A stretch of 48,536 bases of DNA from Clostridia bacterium (lineage in GTDB: Bacteria; Bacillota; Clostridia; Acetivibrionales; JAFADI01). The stretch lies in contig JAOAAU010000066.1 in NCBI GenBank assembly GCA_026418695.1, positions 1-48,536 of the forward strand. The letters are read 5' to 3'. The notes under the pieces were generated by a model that was given only the letters and a program-made list of their open reading frames with translations, searched no databases and was not told the origin of the DNA. Shown piece after piece: positions 19,097 through 27,677 of the stretch (positions are counted from its first letter, which is position 1; every line of letters begins with the position of its first letter). The translations under genes were made by a program, and so were the position numbers.

Positions 19097-19117
19097 TTCT
19101 ACATACTATAACTTGAT

Positions 19118-19150
19118 CCGTATAACCTTTCCGGTTGTGCGGTTTTTTTT
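19118..19150 (+). terminator. Terminator after the riboswitch-controlled gene
   Basis: A ten-pair stem (CCGTATAACC with GGTTGTGCGG, two G-U pairs) followed by eight T residues. Confidence 0.85.
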
Positions 19151-19220
19151 GTTTTCTTGTCCGGCTGCTTTGGGTATACTATAGTAGGATGAGTTAAGGA
19201 GAAAAGTTTTACAATGTGAA

Positions 19221-19485
19221 AACTCACCCCCCGGCCCCGCTCTCTTTTCAAGAGAGGGGGAGAGCGCTATGGTAGACGTGATAATGGATTATCATGGTAA
19301 AGGTTAAGCTGATTAAAGCGGAAAAAGCTAATTAATTTTCATGCTTAATATTGAACAAAATGTGAGAAGAAAATTTTTATACATCTAAATTGCTAATACA
19401 TAATTAAAGAAGTATCAAGAAAGATTGAACTTATTTTTTGAGGTTCAATTCCCCTCTTTTGAAAAGAGAGGGGTAGGGGTGAGTT
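19221..19485. mobile_element. MITE-like element with about 35-bp terminal inverted repeats
   Basis: The left end (19221-19260, AACTCACCCCCCGGCCCC then GCTCTCTTTTCAAGAGAGG) is the imperfect complement of the right end (19451-19485, CCCCTCTTTTGAAAAGAG then AGGGGTAGGGGTGAGTT). Each end also carries its own small hairpin. The 190-bp interior has no reading frame. I found no clear target duplication. The size and ends fit a non-autonomous miniature transposable element inserted just before ridA. A shorter relative of the left end occurs near 40645. Confidence 0.7.
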
Positions 19486-19520
19486 ATAAAAAATTATTGA
19501 TACGAGGAGGATAATATTCT

Positions 19521-19907
19521 ATGAAAAAGGAAATCATTTCTACCGACAAGGCACCGGCTGCCATTGGACCCTATTCCCAAGCGGTGAAGCTGGGAAACCT
19601 GATCTTTACATCGGGTCAGATTCCCATCAATCCGGCAACTGGAGAAGTCGTTACAGGCGGCATTGAAGCACAGACAAAACAGGTGTTGGAGAATATCGGA
19701 GCTGTATTAAGCGCTGCAGGCACAGATTTTAGTCAGGTTGTCAAAGCGACAGTCTTCATCAAGGATATGAATGATTTTGCGGCCATCAACAAGATTTATG
19801 GGGAATACTTTACTTCGCCATGCCCGGCGAGATCCTGTGTTGAAGTGGCCAGACTCCCTAAAGATGTCGGTGTTGAGATTGAAATAATCGCGGTACTGCC
19901 GGAATAA
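19521..19907 (+). CDS. ridA: RidA family enamine/imine deaminase
   Basis: Hydrolyses reactive 2-aminoacrylate-type enamines produced by PLP enzymes. The 128-residue length and family landmarks match: [18 protein letters not shown] at the start, [10 protein letters not shown], and the substrate-binding arginine in [15 protein letters not shown] near the end. GAGGAGG lies 10 nt before the ATG. It follows a MITE-like element that may supply or disrupt its promoter. The methyltransferase gene starts 21 nt after the stop, so the two may be cotranscribed. Confidence 0.93.
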   Translation: MKKEIISTDKAPAAIGPYSQAVKLGNLIFTSGQIPINPATGEVVTGGIEAQTKQVLENIGAVLSAAGTDFSQVVKATVFIKDMNDFAAINKIYGEYFTSPCPARSCVEVARLPKDVGVEIEIIAVLPE

Positions 19908-19927
19908 GACCGGTAAGGAGAGAGCCT

Positions 19928-20656
19928 ATGGCGTTTTATGAACAAATCAGCAAGTATTATGATTATATTTTTCCGGTTGGAACGGAACAGCTGAAGTTTA
20001 TTATAGAAAGTGCGGGAGCTCCACCCAAGAGAATTCTGGATGTTGCCTGTGGATCCGGAGGGTATTCGGCGGCATTGGCAGAAGAGGGCTATGAACTGAC
20101 TTCTGTAGACAACGACAGCGAAATGATTCGACTGGCAAAGGAAAAGGCTGCGAATAAAGGATTGGATACATACGCTTTACAATGCGACATGCTGCAGCTT
20201 GAAAGTTGTCTGGAAACCAGGTTTGACTGTATCTTCTGCATAGGGAACTCTATTGTCCATCTGGAAAATCACTTGGCGATTGAAAACACACTGGAACAGA
20301 TGCATGCGTTGCTTGAAGAGGGTGGGAGGTTGGTTCTGCAGATTATAAACTATGACAGGATCATCAAGTATAATATAAAGGAATTGCCAGCCATCGAAAA
20401 TGAAGAGATCGGATTAAGGTTTGTAAGGAACTATGAATACAACAAGGATCGAAATGTCATCTATTTCAATACAGAACTTACCATCAGTAATGAAGAAAAA
20501 TACGAAAATTCCATAGAATTGCTGCCCTTATTGAGGGCTCAAATGGAGGATCTTCTTAAAAGGGCCGGATTTGGCAGGTATCAATTCTATGGAGATTTTA
20601 AGCGGTCTGCCTATGATGACAATGCCTATATGCTGGTGGTTGAAGCAAAGAAATGA
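19928..20656 (+). CDS. Class I SAM-dependent methyltransferase
   Basis: The 242-residue protein has the SAM-binding motif I ILDVACGSGGYS (residues about 36-47), an acidic motif II (LTSVDNDSEM) and motif IV (FDCIFCIGNSIVHL). The C-terminal half has beta strands typical of small-molecule methyltransferases. The substrate is unknown. GGAGAG lies before the ATG. It is closely spaced behind ridA. Confidence 0.85.
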   Translation: MAFYEQISKYYDYIFPVGTEQLKFIIESAGAPPKRILDVACGSGGYSAALAEEGYELTSVDNDSEMIRLAKEKAANKGLDTYALQCDMLQLESCLETRFDCIFCIGNSIVHLENHLAIENTLEQMHALLEEGGRLVLQIINYDRIIKYNIKELPAIENEEIGLRFVRNYEYNKDRNVIYFNTELTISNEEKYENSIELLPLLRAQMEDLLKRAGFGRYQFYGDFKRSAYDDNAYMLVVEAKK

Positions 20657-20664
20657 ATTTTTGA

Positions 20665-20695
20665 AAAGTCAGGAAGAATCCTGGCTTTTTTTGTT
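20665..20695 (+). terminator. Terminator after the methyltransferase gene
   Basis: AAAGTCAGGA and TCCTGGCTTT arms around AGAA, followed by a T run. Confidence 0.8.
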
Positions 20696-20804
20696 TGTTT
20701 CAGCGGAATGTAACAGTTTTAAATCTTATTTTGCAGCGTACTTCGGGAAATAATAGGGTTGATGAATATTTAATGCCTGAAAGCAAAGAAGCGATGAGGA
20801 AACT

Positions 20805-21854
20805 ATGAAGATCAGACTTGGATACGTAGCAATGACATTAAATCTCGAAAAGTGTTCTCCCTCAGGGACCGTAACGGTTGCAAATTTTAAAAAGCTTCCT
20901 GACGAGGAGGCCAGAATGTACAGACTGCGGAAGATCACCAGAGAAAACCTGAGTAATACCTTGAGGATATTGCGGTATAACAAGGCTTTAAATATCAGTG
21001 TTTACCGGTTTACCTCAAAGCTGATTCCTTTGGCAACCCATCCTTTGATTGAACATTGGGACTATAGGGAGGACTTTAAAGAAGAATTCAGTGAAATAGG
21101 AAAATTCGTCAAAGAAAATGATTTCAGAGTAAGTGCCCATCCGGACCATTATACGCTGATCAATTCCCATAGCGACAAGGTTCTTGAGGAGTCCATCAAG
21201 GATCTGGATTATCACGTGAAGATTTATGAGGCAATGGGTCTGGAGGATTATCGATACAAGCTGGTTTTACATGTTGGAGGACTGTATAAGGATAAAAAAA
21301 CTTCCATCGAAAGGTTTAAGGAGAATTTTGTGAAGCTGCCGGACCGGATTCGAAAAAGAATTATTCTTGAGAATGATGATAAGTCTTATACAGCTGCAGA
21401 CGTTCTCGAAATATGCAAAGAACTAAAAATTCCCATGGTGATTGACATCCATCATCACCGCTGTGTCAACCATGGTGAATCGCTGCTGAGCTTGCTGCCG
21501 GAAGTCTTTGATACATGGAAGGGTGAATATTTCAAACCTAAAATTCATTTTTCGAGTCCCAAAAGTGAAAAGGATTTTAGAAGTCATGCTGATTTTATCG
21601 ATATAGGTGAGTTTGCAGGTTTCCTGGAAATTGCCGGGGCGATCGGCCGGGACTTTGATGTGATGTTGGAGGCAAAGAGCAAGGATTCCGCATTATTGCA
21701 GCTTTCGAACGAATTGAAAAATGTAAAAGGGATAAGAAGTATCAATGAGAGCGAATTTGAACTGGAAAGGAAAGAAGGGAGGAAGGAAGCATATGCCGCA
21801 AGAGAGAGGGAAGAAGGAACGCAAGAGAGTACCGACAGTAGCACCTGGCTTTAA
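20805..21854 (+). CDS. uvsE: UV damage endonuclease UvsE/UvdE
   Basis: Nicks DNA 5' of UV photoproducts and some abasic sites as an alternative to UvrABC. The TIM-barrel features are clear: MKIRLGYVAMTLNLEKCSPS at the start, NISVYRFTSKLIPLATHP, SAHPDHYTLINS, LVLHVGGLYKDK, LENDDKSYTAADVLE and VIDIHHHRCVNHG, which supply the metal-binding His, Asp and Glu residues. At 349 residues it is somewhat long. The last 30 residues are charged low-complexity sequence that overlaps the next small gene in another frame. Confidence 0.92.
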   Translation: MKIRLGYVAMTLNLEKCSPSGTVTVANFKKLPDEEARMYRLRKITRENLSNTLRILRYNKALNISVYRFTSKLIPLATHPLIEHWDYREDFKEEFSEIGKFVKENDFRVSAHPDHYTLINSHSDKVLEESIKDLDYHVKIYEAMGLEDYRYKLVLHVGGLYKDKKTSIERFKENFVKLPDRIRKRIILENDDKSYTAADVLEICKELKIPMVIDIHHHRCVNHGESLLSLLPEVFDTWKGEYFKPKIHFSSPKSEKDFRSHADFIDIGEFAGFLEIAGAIGRDFDVMLEAKSKDSALLQLSNELKNVKGIRSINESEFELERKEGRKEAYAAREREEGTQESTDSSTWL

Positions 21855-21954
21855 TGACAGAAAATTCGGGGAAGATCCGACAGAAGAAGATGTCAGAAAG
21901 GGTAATGTTACAAAAGTAACCCGTGTATATCTTGATGAAAATGATCCGAGCTAA
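21793..21954 (+). CDS. Small basic hypothetical protein, 53 residues
   Basis: The frame starting MPQERGKKERKRVPTV overlaps the end of uvsE by 62 bp in another frame. A GGAGGAAGG site lies upstream of the ATG at 21793. The C-terminal half (RKFGEDPTEEDVRKGNVTKV) has a structured, conserved look unlike a random shadow frame. The function is unknown. An in-frame ATG at 21745 would lengthen it into uvsE but lacks a ribosome site. Confidence 0.55.
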   Translation: MPQERGKKERKRVPTVAPGFNDRKFGEDPTEEDVRKGNVTKVTRVYLDENDPS

Positions 21955-22019
21955 AGGGAAAGTTTTTGATAGTAATAAAAATGATTGAAGGAAGTATTCT
22001 AAAATCAGAGGTGATTAGG

Positions 22020-22220
22020 ATGAAGCAAGGATCGGAAAGACCCAAAATCAATCATTCGGACAAGCTGATCGAAGCGATTCAAAGAGCCAGCAGCAACATG
22101 AATTTTGATGAGTACGCCCATGCTACAGGTCTTGAGAAGGAGTTTATTTTCAGAATATTAAAGGGTGAAATTGAGACAGTGGATGAGGAAACTTTAAACA
22201 AGCTCGCCTTAAAGCATTAA
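22020..22220 (+). CDS. Small helical protein, possible HTH fold, 66 residues
   Basis: The sequence MKQGSERPKINHSDKLIEAI continues into a FDEYAHATGLEKEFIFRILKG segment that looks like a helix-turn-helix of the Cro/XRE style. DNA binding is a guess. GAGGTG lies 8 nt before the ATG at 22020. The longer frame from TTG 21966 has no ribosome site at its start. It follows the 53-residue gene on the same strand. Confidence 0.6.
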   Translation: MKQGSERPKINHSDKLIEAIQRASSNMNFDEYAHATGLEKEFIFRILKGEIETVDEETLNKLALKH

Positions 22221-22301
22221 TTCAATAAAATGTGTAATAATAAAAGTGAAAATCGCATTAAGAGCGGTTGAATATAATCACAGCATTAAAGGAGGATCAC
22301 A

Positions 22302-22466
22302 ATGGACAACGACAAGAGAACTCAAACCGGTAAGAATGGACAGAAATTGTCTCCCAACGTAGATAATGACCAGTTAGGTGAAAACAACGGCGAATCCAAC
22401 TGCGGCTGTGGCGGCAACAATCCGGGAAATAAAGGCAAAACAGCAGGCAGTAATACATCTAGATAA
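22302..22466 (+). CDS. Small Cys-Gly-Cys-Gly protein, 54 residues
   Basis: An ATG at 22302 follows an excellent AAAGGAGG site and opens MDNDKRTQTGKNGQKLSPNV. The middle contains NCGCGGNN, and the end is Gly/Asn/Lys-rich and hydrophilic. No family is recognised. The low-complexity composition resembles small spore-associated or disordered proteins, but nothing proves this. A terminator follows, so this is a complete small gene. Confidence 0.6.
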   Translation: MDNDKRTQTGKNGQKLSPNVDNDQLGENNGESNCGCGGNNPGNKGKTAGSNTSR

Positions 22467-22475
22467 ACAAAGATA

Positions 22476-22505
22476 TAGCCGGTAGAGCTTACCGGCTACT
22501 TTTAT
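22476..22505. terminator. Terminator between convergent small gene and Crp/Fnr gene
   Basis: TAGCCGGTA and TACCGGCTA, perfect 9-nt arms around GAGCT, followed by CTTTTAT on the plus strand. Confidence 0.8.
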
Positions 22506-22506
22506 T

Positions 22507-23184
22507 TCACTGCCATTCGCGAAGTTTTTTTTCATCAAGAATGATGATTTTATCCTTTTCCTCTGTGATGGATTTTTCTTTTTTGAATTTACTAATCGCT
22601 CTGGATACGGTTTCTCTTGTCGTACCTATCATATCTGCCAACTCCTGACGGGATAGTTGAATATCGATCATAATGCCTGTTCCTGACTTTGTGCCATAAT
22701 CGGATGCCAGCTTCAGCAATTGGGTAGCGGTACGGGCAAATACATCATTAAAGGCCAGGTCACGGATCTTTTGCTGAGCAAATATCAACTTCCTGGAAAG
22801 AATTTTAATAAGACTCAGGGATAGCCCCGGTGTTTCGCTGATGAGCTTTTCCAGATCCTTGTTTTTGATAATGCCGATGACCGCATCTTCGTAAACAGAA
22901 GCAGAAGCAGGGTAGGGAATGCTGCTGAAAAGTGTAGCCTCCCCAAAAACTTCACCTTCCCCTAAAATATGGATAATATGTTCCTTCCCGTCTTCATAAG
23001 TCCGAAACACCTTGACCTTGCCCGACTTTATATAACAAAAGGCTTCTCCGGGTTCGCCCTCCATAAAAACAATCATATTCTTTTTGTAATTTCTTTCGAT
23101 GGAAATGCCTGCAATTCTTCTCAGCTCTTCCTCCTGAAGATCGGCGAAGAAGGTAAAATGCCTGATGTATTCGGTAGTTTCCAT
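22507..23184 (-). CDS. Crp/Fnr family transcriptional regulator
   Basis: The 225-residue protein has an N-terminal cyclic-nucleotide-binding-type beta barrel (residues about 10-125, FMEGEPGEAFCYIKSGKVKV, GEGEVFGEATLFSSIPYPAS) and a C-terminal winged helix (about 145-220, LSRQELADMIGTTRETVSRAI). There is no N-terminal cysteine cluster as in Fnr. Two cysteines or fewer argues against an iron-sulfur sensor, so the effector is unknown. It is divergent from tex across about 310 bp. Confidence 0.9.
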   Translation of the reverse strand: METTEYIRHFTFFADLQEEELRRIAGISIERNYKKNMIVFMEGEPGEAFCYIKSGKVKVFRTYEDGKEHIIHILGEGEVFGEATLFSSIPYPASASVYEDAVIGIIKNKDLEKLISETPGLSLSLIKILSRKLIFAQQKIRDLAFNDVFARTATQLLKLASDYGTKSGTGIMIDIQLSRQELADMIGTTRETVSRAISKFKKEKSITEEKDKIIILDEKKLREWQ

Positions 23185-23497
23185 GGATAACTCTCCTTTT
23201 GTGGTTCTATGCTTTTTGCTGAAACTGTATTCAGCAGAAGCACTGCTTCAGGTATGAGTATACCCTGAGATACTGAAATAAAACAAAATTTACTCTTTAT
23301 CATTATATATCTAGCGAAGGAATTAAACCATAGGATTGAATTGATACCTGAGATGAAAGTCCATCGAAATAAAGATTTATGCAAATAAAAGTACCGGTTT
23401 TATGATATAATGGTTCATTGATATCAGTTCAAAAATTCCCTAGATCTATTGATGGATCAGGAAAAAGATACGAATCGTATATTGTTAGGAGGCAGTT
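23185..23497. other. Intergenic region between Crp/Fnr gene and tex
   Basis: No gene is visible. An extended -10 promoter, TGATATAAT at 23403-23411, without a good -35 box, probably drives tex. The ribosome site AGGAGG is at about 23487. Confidence 0.5.
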
Positions 23498-25651
23498 ATG
23501 GCGGATATCATTGCTCAACTTATCCGGGAGTTTAATTTGAAACCGTTTCAGGTTCAGAATACTGTAAAGCTTATTGATGATGGGAATACCATTCCCTTTA
23601 TTGCAAGATACCGAAAAGAAATGACAGGGGAATTGAATGATCAGATTCTAAGGGATCTGTATGACCGTTTGATCTATTTAAGAAACCTTGAAGAAAGAAG
23701 AGAGGATGTCAGAAGACTGATCGAAGAACAGGGAAAGCTGACGGAAGAAATTGCAGCCGCATTGCGTAAGGCAGTATCCCTGCAGGAGATCGAAGATATT
23801 TACAGGCCTTTCCGGCCCAAACGAAGAACACGGGCAACCATTGCCAAGGATAAGGGCTTGGAACCTTTGGCAGTTGCCGTATTTGCACAGGAGCTTTTAA
23901 AAGGGAATATTGAGGATCTGGCGAAACCCTATTTGAACCCTGGAAAGGAAGTTAACACCGTTGAAGAGGCTTTAGCAGGAGCGATGGATATCATCGCTGA
24001 AGAGATTTCTGATCATGCGGAATACCGGAAGGCAATCCGTGAGATGTTTATGCGCCATGGAATGATTGTATCCAAAGCGAAGAAAGAAGAAGACTCAGTC
24101 TACAGAATGTATTATGATTTCCAGGAGCCAGCGGCAAGAATTGCAAAACACAGGATTCTTGCCATCAACAGGGGTGAGAAAGAGGAGTTCCTTCAGGTGG
24201 AAATTACGGTTCCTGACGAACAGATCATTCAGTATTTAAAGACCAGAACCGTTAGAAAACCCAGATCTATTACGGCGGACTATGTAGAACGAGCTGTAGA
24301 AGATGCATATGGGCGGCTGATTTATCCTTCCATTGAGAGAGAGGTCCGGAATGAGCTGACAGCGCTGGCAGAAGAACAAGCCATGAAAGTCTTTGCTGAG
24401 AACTTAAGAAACCTGCTGCTGCAGCCTCCTGTTAAGGGGAGAGTGGTGTTGGGTCTGGACCCGGCTTATAGAACCGGATGCAAGATTGCAGTAGTGGATG
24501 ATACAGGAAAAGTGCTTGAGACTACTGTAATCTATCCTACGCCTCCGCAAAATAAAGTGGAAGAAGCCAAGAAAGTAATGAAGCATCTGATCAGCAAACA
24601 TAAGGTAGATATCATCTCTATTGGGAATGGTACAGCCTCAAAAGAATCAGAAATATTTGTAGCAGATCTGTTGAAAGAGATCGACAGCAAGGTTTATTAT
24701 ATGGTGGTGAGTGAGGCCGGAGCGTCGGTGTATTCGGCATCTAAGCTCGGCTCCGAGGAGTTCCCGGATTTTGACGTGGCATTGAGGAGTGCTGTGTCCA
24801 TCGCAAGAAGGCTGCAGGATCCTCTTGCCGAACTGGTGAAAATTGATCCGAAAGCCATTGGTGTCGGTCAATACCAGCATGACATGAACCAAAAAAGGCT
24901 TGGAGAAAGCCTTGGAGGCGTTGTTGAAGATTGTGTTAACAGTGTTGGGGTAGACCTTAATACAGCTTCCCCGTCTTTACTGTCTTATGTATCGGGGGTT
25001 AATGCAAGCATTTCCAAAAATATCGTAGAGTATAGGGAAACCAACGGTAAATTCAAATCCCGAAGTGAACTTAAGAAGGTTAAGAAGCTTGGAGACAAAG
25101 CTTTCGAACAATGTGCCGGCTTTTTGAGGATTACGGACAGTAAAAACATCCTTGATAATACTTCCGTTCATCCGGAATCCTATGATGCGGCAAAAAAGCT
25201 TCTTGAGATTATGGGGTACACACTGGAAGATGTAAAAGAGAAAAGACTTGGAAGTTTGAAATCGGAAATAGAGAAAAAGGGGATGAGTACTGTTGCTGCG
25301 CAGATTGGAGTGGGTGTCCCGACTTTACAGGATATCATCAATGAACTGCTGAAACCCGGGCGCGACCCCAGAGATGAACTGCCAAAGCCCATTCTTCTTA
25401 CGGATGTACTTCATATCGAAGACCTCAAGCCAGGAATGGTTGTTACGGGTACCGTGCGGAATGTCGCTGATTTCGGAGCTTTTGTGGATATCGGGGTTCA
25501 CCAGGATGGACTGGTTCATATTTCAGAGCTGGCTGACAAGTTTGTAAAAAATCCGATGGAAGTGGTTGCTGTCGGAGATATTGTAAAGGTTAAGATATTA
25601 AGTGTGGATGTCCAGAGAAAGAGAATATCCCTCAGTATGAAGGGGATCTGA
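23498..25651 (+). CDS. tex: Tex family RNA-binding transcription accessory protein
   Basis: Tex proteins bind nucleic acid and associate with transcription complexes. The 717-residue length and domain order match: helical N-terminal domains (residues 1 to about 320), a YqgF/RNase H-like domain (about 322-450, VVLGLDPAYRTGCKIAVVD), a helix-hairpin-helix repeat region (about 490-560, TASPSLLSYVSGVNASI) and a C-terminal S1 domain (about 645-715, VVTGTVRNVADFGAFVDIGV). AGGAGG is 7 nt before the ATG. It is transcribed alone and ends at a strong hairpin. Confidence 0.95.
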   Translation: MADIIAQLIREFNLKPFQVQNTVKLIDDGNTIPFIARYRKEMTGELNDQILRDLYDRLIYLRNLEERREDVRRLIEEQGKLTEEIAAALRKAVSLQEIEDIYRPFRPKRRTRATIAKDKGLEPLAVAVFAQELLKGNIEDLAKPYLNPGKEVNTVEEALAGAMDIIAEEISDHAEYRKAIREMFMRHGMIVSKAKKEEDSVYRMYYDFQEPAARIAKHRILAINRGEKEEFLQVEITVPDEQIIQYLKTRTVRKPRSITADYVERAVEDAYGRLIYPSIEREVRNELTALAEEQAMKVFAENLRNLLLQPPVKGRVVLGLDPAYRTGCKIAVVDDTGKVLETTVIYPTPPQNKVEEAKKVMKHLISKHKVDIISIGNGTASKESEIFVADLLKEIDSKVYYMVVSEAGASVYSASKLGSEEFPDFDVALRSAVSIARRLQDPLAELVKIDPKAIGVGQYQHDMNQKRLGESLGGVVEDCVNSVGVDLNTASPSLLSYVSGVNASISKNIVEYRETNGKFKSRSELKKVKKLGDKAFEQCAGFLRITDSKNILDNTSVHPESYDAAKKLLEIMGYTLEDVKEKRLGSLKSEIEKKGMSTVAAQIGVGVPTLQDIINELLKPGRDPRDELPKPILLTDVLHIEDLKPGMVVTGTVRNVADFGAFVDIGVHQDGLVHISELADKFVKNPMEVVAVGDIVKVKILSVDVQRKRISLSMKGI

Positions 25652-25654
25652 GAT

Positions 25655-25696
25655 AAAGAAGCATGGCGCTTCACAGATGCCATGCTTCTTTTTTTC
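25655..25696. terminator. Bidirectional terminator after tex
   Basis: AAGAAGCATGGC and GCCATGCTTCTT arms with a T tract on the plus strand, between convergent genes. Confidence 0.85.
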
Positions 25697-26814
25697 TAAA
25701 CGTCAAGGAATTTTGAAACAACTCCAACAAATACAATCAGCACGATCAGTCCGATCATAAACACCCAGGACATGGGGTTTGCAAAGTTATTGGTCCATCC
25801 GATCCCGAATCTCTTTTCCACGAATATGGAGGGATCGTCAGGATTGAAGTAAAAAACACCCCATTTCCAATGCCGGTCTTCATCTCTGTTGACATATCCG
25901 TTGTATTTGCTGAAGGGAAGCCGGATTCTGCTTCCTCCCTGCCCGGTCGTTATGGACAGCACAATGGCGGCAATCACAATAATTCCTGAGAAGCCAAGAG
26001 GAACAACAATCATCGAAAGGGTATTTTTTATGATTCCGACAATTGTCAGCTGCATGATTCCAAACATGATTACCAGGGCTAACCCGCTAAAAACGGTAAA
26101 GGCAGACCAACGATACCGAAAAATCCTGTTGGTTTCTATGGATTCCTCCGGATGAGAAACATCGATCTGCTGTTTTGCCTTACCGATAGACCAATAGCTG
26201 AAGGCCATGATAAATGTGATAAATACCTGCATCAGCGGGGCAAACAGTATCGTTCCGGTAGATTTTTCGGCATATCGTGTAACTTCGCCGCTAAAATCAA
26301 ATTGCATGGGGACCCTGAAGGGCATGTTCTCGTAAAAAGTGAAGCCGATTCCAAGGGTAATAGCAACACCAACTACGTATAGCATGAACCATAAGGGAGA
26401 TACGAACAGCTTTCTTTTTCGGAAGTCAGTATCTACCATAGTAACCTGTTGCTTGTTTGAAAGCCAATTGCTTTTTTCCTTCAATGACTTCATTTGTCTA
26501 TGGCCATGAAGATAAAAGACCGCCATGATGACCAACTGAATCAACGTTCCAATGGGGAGAAAAATATAGGTTACAGTTAACGGCGCAGCCAATCCCGTAA
26601 ATAGCGAGAATATGGCAAATACGACGCCGAAAGCAAGGACAGAACTCCGATATGTGGAACGAATCCGTTGAACTTCGGGATCATCATAGATCTCTTCGGG
26701 AATGCTTACCCCGAAACTTTCTGTCTTCCTGGTCAGATAAGGCATGAAGGCCGAATAAAACAGGATCGGCAGATAGCAGATAAAAAATGTGGATAGTACA
26801 AGTAGAACCCTCAT
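25696..26814 (-). CDS. DUF1648/DUF5808 membrane protein
   Basis: The 372-residue protein has about eight hydrophobic segments. The middle part (MPFRVPMQFDFSGEVTRYAEKS) matches the DUF1648 motif. The C-terminal segment DEDRHWKWGVFYFNPDDPSI followed by FVEKRFGIGWTNNFANP is the DUF5808 signature. Such proteins are often encoded next to small GntR regulators, as here (gene 72 bp upstream on the same strand), and are thought to act in envelope stress or regulator tuning. No activity is established. Confidence 0.85.
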   Translation of the reverse strand: MRVLLVLSTFFICYLPILFYSAFMPYLTRKTESFGVSIPEEIYDDPEVQRIRSTYRSSVLAFGVVFAIFSLFTGLAAPLTVTYIFLPIGTLIQLVIMAVFYLHGHRQMKSLKEKSNWLSNKQQVTMVDTDFRKRKLFVSPLWFMLYVVGVAITLGIGFTFYENMPFRVPMQFDFSGEVTRYAEKSTGTILFAPLMQVFITFIMAFSYWSIGKAKQQIDVSHPEESIETNRIFRYRWSAFTVFSGLALVIMFGIMQLTIVGIIKNTLSMIVVPLGFSGIIVIAAIVLSITTGQGGSRIRLPFSKYNGYVNRDEDRHWKWGVFYFNPDDPSIFVEKRFGIGWTNNFANPMSWVFMIGLIVLIVFVGVVSKFLDV

Positions 26815-26886
26815 GGTTGAACCTCCTCAAGTGTAATGATGAACAACTTAACCATAACTATTTTCCTTACAAAATAAGCTTGCCAA

Positions 26887-27282
26887 TCACCATTTTGGAG
26901 ATTGACTTTTAAACTTTGTGAATAGTTCCGTACAGATATTCTTAAACTCTTCTTCATTCATCCCCCTGCAATAGGCCTCAGCCGCAAGAGAACTCAAATC
27001 CTTGTGAAGTCTTGCAAGGTAATCTTCATTCACCCTTCTTCCGTGTATTGAGTTGATGACCACGCCTTTTTGCCGATGTACCGTGATAAACCCGTCTTGC
27101 TTTAGAAAGGTGTAGGCCTTGTTCACTGTATGAAGGTTTATGCCAAGATCCGAGGCCATTTGCCTTACGGATGGCAGAGGATCTCCCTCCTTCAATACTC
27201 CGGCAGCGATCCCTTCAATGATTTGTGTTTTTAACTGAATATAAATCGGGAGATCGGATTCAAAATCAATCTTTAAAATCAA
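26887..27282 (-). CDS. GntR family regulator, YtrA subfamily
   Basis: The 131-residue protein has an N-terminal winged helix (YIQLKTQIIEGIAAGVLKEG, LPSVRQMASDLGINLHTVNKAY) and a short helical C-terminal tail typical of YtrA-type GntR regulators, without a large effector domain. It is the first gene of a two-gene operon with the DUF1648/DUF5808 protein. The perfect 18-bp-arm palindrome at 27303-27341, 21 bp before the start codon, is very likely its operator, giving autoregulation. Confidence 0.92.
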   Translation of the reverse strand: MILKIDFESDLPIYIQLKTQIIEGIAAGVLKEGDPLPSVRQMASDLGINLHTVNKAYTFLKQDGFITVHRQKGVVINSIHGRRVNEDYLARLHKDLSSLAAEAYCRGMNEEEFKNICTELFTKFKSQSPKW

Positions 27283-27302
27283 TGAGGTTTCCTCCTGTTT
27301 GT

Positions 27303-27341
27303 GAATATATCTGTTATATATAATATATAACAGATATATTC
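27303..27341 (-). promoter_or_regulatory. GntR operator palindrome
   Basis: Left arm GAATATATCTGTTATATA and right arm TATATAACAGATATATTC are exact complements with TAA in the centre. TGTTATAT-type palindromes are known targets of YtrA-like repressors. It probably overlaps the regulator's own promoter. Confidence 0.8.
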
Positions 27342-27424
27342 TGTAGTCAATATAAATACAATTGGCAATTTGGGTAATACTGTAATTGGTTACCAGTGGC
27401 GTTCCTCAGGCAGATTACCCATTA

Positions 27425-27453
27425 TTTACACTGGTACTATATTATGCTATAAT
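27425..27453 (+). promoter_or_regulatory. Sigma-A promoter for the membrane protein gene
   Basis: TTTACA (27425-27430), a 17-nt spacer and a consensus TATAAT (27448-27453). Confidence 0.8.
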
Positions 27454-27459
27454 TTCATA

Positions 27460-27659
27460 TTGACGCGCCGTATCAAACCAAGCATAACCTGCTTTTATAC
27501 CGAAAGGTTTTCTTGGCGCAACCTCGGCTTCAATAGAGTACTAAGGGAATTGCCCTTGCCGGTTCAGAGGGGGTGCTCAGGACTCTTTTTGTCCGTCGAA
27601 GGGGGGAGTAGTCCCCCATAGCGAACAAGAAAGGTTATGAGCGATAGCGAATTTTCTTG
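27460..27659 (+). promoter_or_regulatory. Folded 5' leader of unknown class
   Basis: About 200 nt of transcript carry five successive inverted repeats: CCAAG/CTTGG with inner AACCT/AGGTT (27478-27516), AAGGG/CCCTT (27543-27557), GGAC/GTCC (27580-27594), GGGGG/CCCCC (about 27601-27617) and CAAGAAA/TTTCTTG (27626-27659), the last ending just before the ribosome site. I do not recognise a known riboswitch. Confidence 0.45.
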
Positions 27660-27677
27660 AAGAGGAAGGTAGTATCG

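Noticed and set aside
27370-27621. An 83-codon plus-strand frame
   Set aside because: It spans the promoter and the folded leader, and it has no ribosome site.
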